Position numbers and translations under genes: made by a program
Part shown: positions 33,214 through 34,226 of the stretch, one piece after another
Layout: the number at the start of each line of letters is the position of its first letter
Numbering within the stretch: position 1 is the stretch's first letter
Notes under the pieces: generated by a model
Seen by the model: only the letters and a program-made list of their open reading frames with translations
Told to the model about the DNA's origin: nothing
Database searches by the model: none
Source of the DNA: Hyphomicrobiales bacterium
Lineage (GTDB): Bacteria; Pseudomonadota; Alphaproteobacteria; Rhizobiales; Rhizobiaceae
Direction: 5' to 3'
DNA length: 34,226 nt
Assembly (NCBI GenBank): GCA_024225445.1
Contig: JAAEMP010000123.1
Span: forward strand, 1-34,226

Positions 33214-33915
33214 ATGTCAACCTTATCGAACATTACACCGCTAGAGCCGATCGATCGTCCGAGTGTCACCGACCAGGTATTCGAAAAGCTGCAATCCCAG
33301 ATAGTCAATCTCTCCTTGCCACCGGGAGTGAAGATTTCTGAAGCAGAGGTCGCAAAAGCCCTCAACACATCACGGCAACCAGTCAGGGATGCTTTTTTTC
33401 GCTTGTCAAATTTGGGTTTTCTGGATATCCGGCCACAGCGTGCGACACGGGTGAATCTGATTTCCGTTAACAAAGTAATGGAGGCACGATTTGTTCGAAC
33501 AGCCCTGGAGGTTGAAACAACACGGATTGCATGCAAGAAAATCGGGAATTCAGAAATTTCCCACCTGAAAAGAAATATCGAGGGGCAAAGAGTAGCCATC
33601 CTGGACGATGACCGACCGCGCTTTCATCAACTGGACGACAAATTTCATAAAAAAATCTGCACAATTTCAGGTCATCCATTCGCCTGGCAGATCATAAGCG
33701 AAAGCAAATCCCACCTGGACCGCGTCCGCCTGTTATCGTTGTCTTTCAATCAGGAACGAACCATGCAAGAGCACCAGGGGCTTGTGGACGCCATGGAAAA
33801 TCGAGATGGCGTAAAAGCAGTCATTCTAATACGGCAACACTTGTCCAGGTTAGTGGAAGAAATGACCAGAATTCGATCTGAAAACGCCGGATACTTTGCT
33901 GATATTGACTTGTAA
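33214..33915 (+). CDS. GntR family (FadR subfamily) transcriptional regulator, probable uronate operon regulator
   Basis: About 233 residues. The N-terminal winged helix-turn-helix has SVTDQVFEKLQSQIVNLSLPPG and ISEAEVAKALNTSRQPVRDAF, the classic GntR pattern. The C-terminal all-helical FCD-type domain has FVRTALEVETTRIACKK and FHQLDDKFHKKIC, with histidine/aspartate metal-site residues. The ATG at 33214 is chosen; a GTG four codons earlier is also open. Divergent from uxaC, it most likely senses a hexuronate or a pathway intermediate and controls the operon, as UxuR and ExuR do in enterobacteria. This role is inferred from position. Confidence 0.88.
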   Translation: MSTLSNITPLEPIDRPSVTDQVFEKLQSQIVNLSLPPGVKISEAEVAKALNTSRQPVRDAFFRLSNLGFLDIRPQRATRVNLISVNKVMEARFVRTALEVETTRIACKKIGNSEISHLKRNIEGQRVAILDDDRPRFHQLDDKFHKKICTISGHPFAWQIISESKSHLDRVRLLSLSFNQERTMQEHQGLVDAMENRDGVKAVILIRQHLSRLVEEMTRIRSENAGYFADIDL

Positions 33916-33980
33916 GACATGAGATGTCTGATTCACAGGAACAAAATCGGCTCGAAGCTGCCATGAGTTAGGCCTGTTAA

Positions 33981-34226
33981 TACGGCACTTTACATGACCG
34001 CTGGCCATTATGCTCTCCGCAGATTGGACCCCTGTCATTAACACGCGCCCTTGAAGCGCCACGGCAATTGTGGATCGTTTCAATCTGTGGGCCGACTTGC
34101 TTGGGTGCGTTATTTGTTCATTGCCATTTCCACAGGCCCGGCGCACAGGATGGCACTCTGGCAATCATGGCTGGTGGTGATGAAAGCGACATTGATGCGC
34201 TTCGCTCCATAATGACCCATCTCAGC
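33981..34226 (+). pseudogene. Partial or decayed 6PGDH/HIBADH-family dehydrogenase frame (runs off right edge)
   Basis: Codons starting at multiples of three stay open from 33981 to the window end. They read GPLSLTRALEAPRQLWIVSI, then RPGAQDGTLAIMAGGDE and SDIDALRSIMTHLS. These resemble the NAD-binding domain of beta-hydroxyacid dehydrogenases (6-phosphogluconate, 3-hydroxyisobutyrate or tartronate semialdehyde type): ALEAPRxxW, and DAPVSRPGA-DGTLxIMxGGD. There is no start codon or GxGxMG motif upstream in this frame, and the expected DAPVS reads HCHFH. This suggests a degenerate gene. The C-terminal half lies outside the window. Confidence 0.5.

Noticed and set aside
33850-34164. 104-codon minus-strand open frame near the right end
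   Set aside because: It overlaps the 3' end of the GntR gene and the plus-strand 6PGDH-like frame, and has no motif.
1-34226. CRISPR array, toxin-antitoxin or defence system
   Set aside because: No regularly spaced direct repeats and no cas, restriction, retron or toxin-like gene was seen. The repeats found are palindromic or inverted-end elements.

Overview
The window comes from an alphaproteobacterium, most likely of the Hyphomicrobiales (Rhizobiales) type. The main evidence is a clear ctrA cell-cycle regulator gene, with its phosphoacceptor Asp51 and a GANTC-rich upstream region, divergent from a small FliJ-like flagellar gene. Dense operons with ATGA overlaps, TRAP transport genes, two CaiB/BaiF CoA-transferases and a StcD/MttB-like methylamine pair also fit. 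The sequence is chromosomal in character; no plasmid, phage or conjugation gene was seen.

Layout. Positions 1-3.1 kb hold the end of an unknown gene, hemN under an FNR-type box, a PqiA-domain membrane protein, a nested inverted-repeat element and a DUF1801 gene. Positions 3.2-5.7 kb form the cell-cycle/motility block: fliJ, ctrA and a single-domain response regulator. Positions 5.8-9.3 kb hold a compact palindromic repeat in the leader of a kynureninase gene, tRNA-Ser(GCU), a choline-kinase-like phosphotransferase and marC. Positions 9.4-13.0 kb are punctuated by three same-orientation copies of a ~150 bp element with terminal inverted repeats; between them lie a lipid kinase and a CaiB/GST gene pair. 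Positions 13.0-18.7 kb hold an RND efflux permease with its adaptor, a histidine phosphatase and a PaaI-type thioesterase.

Positions 18.7-23.2 kb look like a methylamine or betaine catabolic module: a StcD-like flavoprotein demethylase and a non-pyrrolysine MttB-family methyltransferase, divergent from a TetR regulator with an operator-like repeat between them. Positions 23.2-26.4 kb are a tight operon of acyl-CoA dehydrogenase, CoA-transferase and double-hotdog hydratase, an acid-activation and oxidation route whose substrate cannot be read from sequence.

Positions 26.6-33.9 kb are a hexuronate operon: uxaC, a broken dctP, dctQ, kdgK, a broken dctM fused in frame to the tail of a KduD-like dehydrogenase, uxuB and uxuA, with a divergent GntR regulator. 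Glucuronate would go to fructuronate, mannonate, KDG and KDPG, but the TRAP importer that should feed the route is truncated in two of its three subunits. The right edge carries a degraded or partial 6PGDH/HIBADH-family frame.

No CRISPR array, defence system or biosynthetic cluster was found. The most unusual content is the repeat families (nested and solo forms, one supplying a stop codon to a gene) and the pair of deletion scars in the uronate operon.
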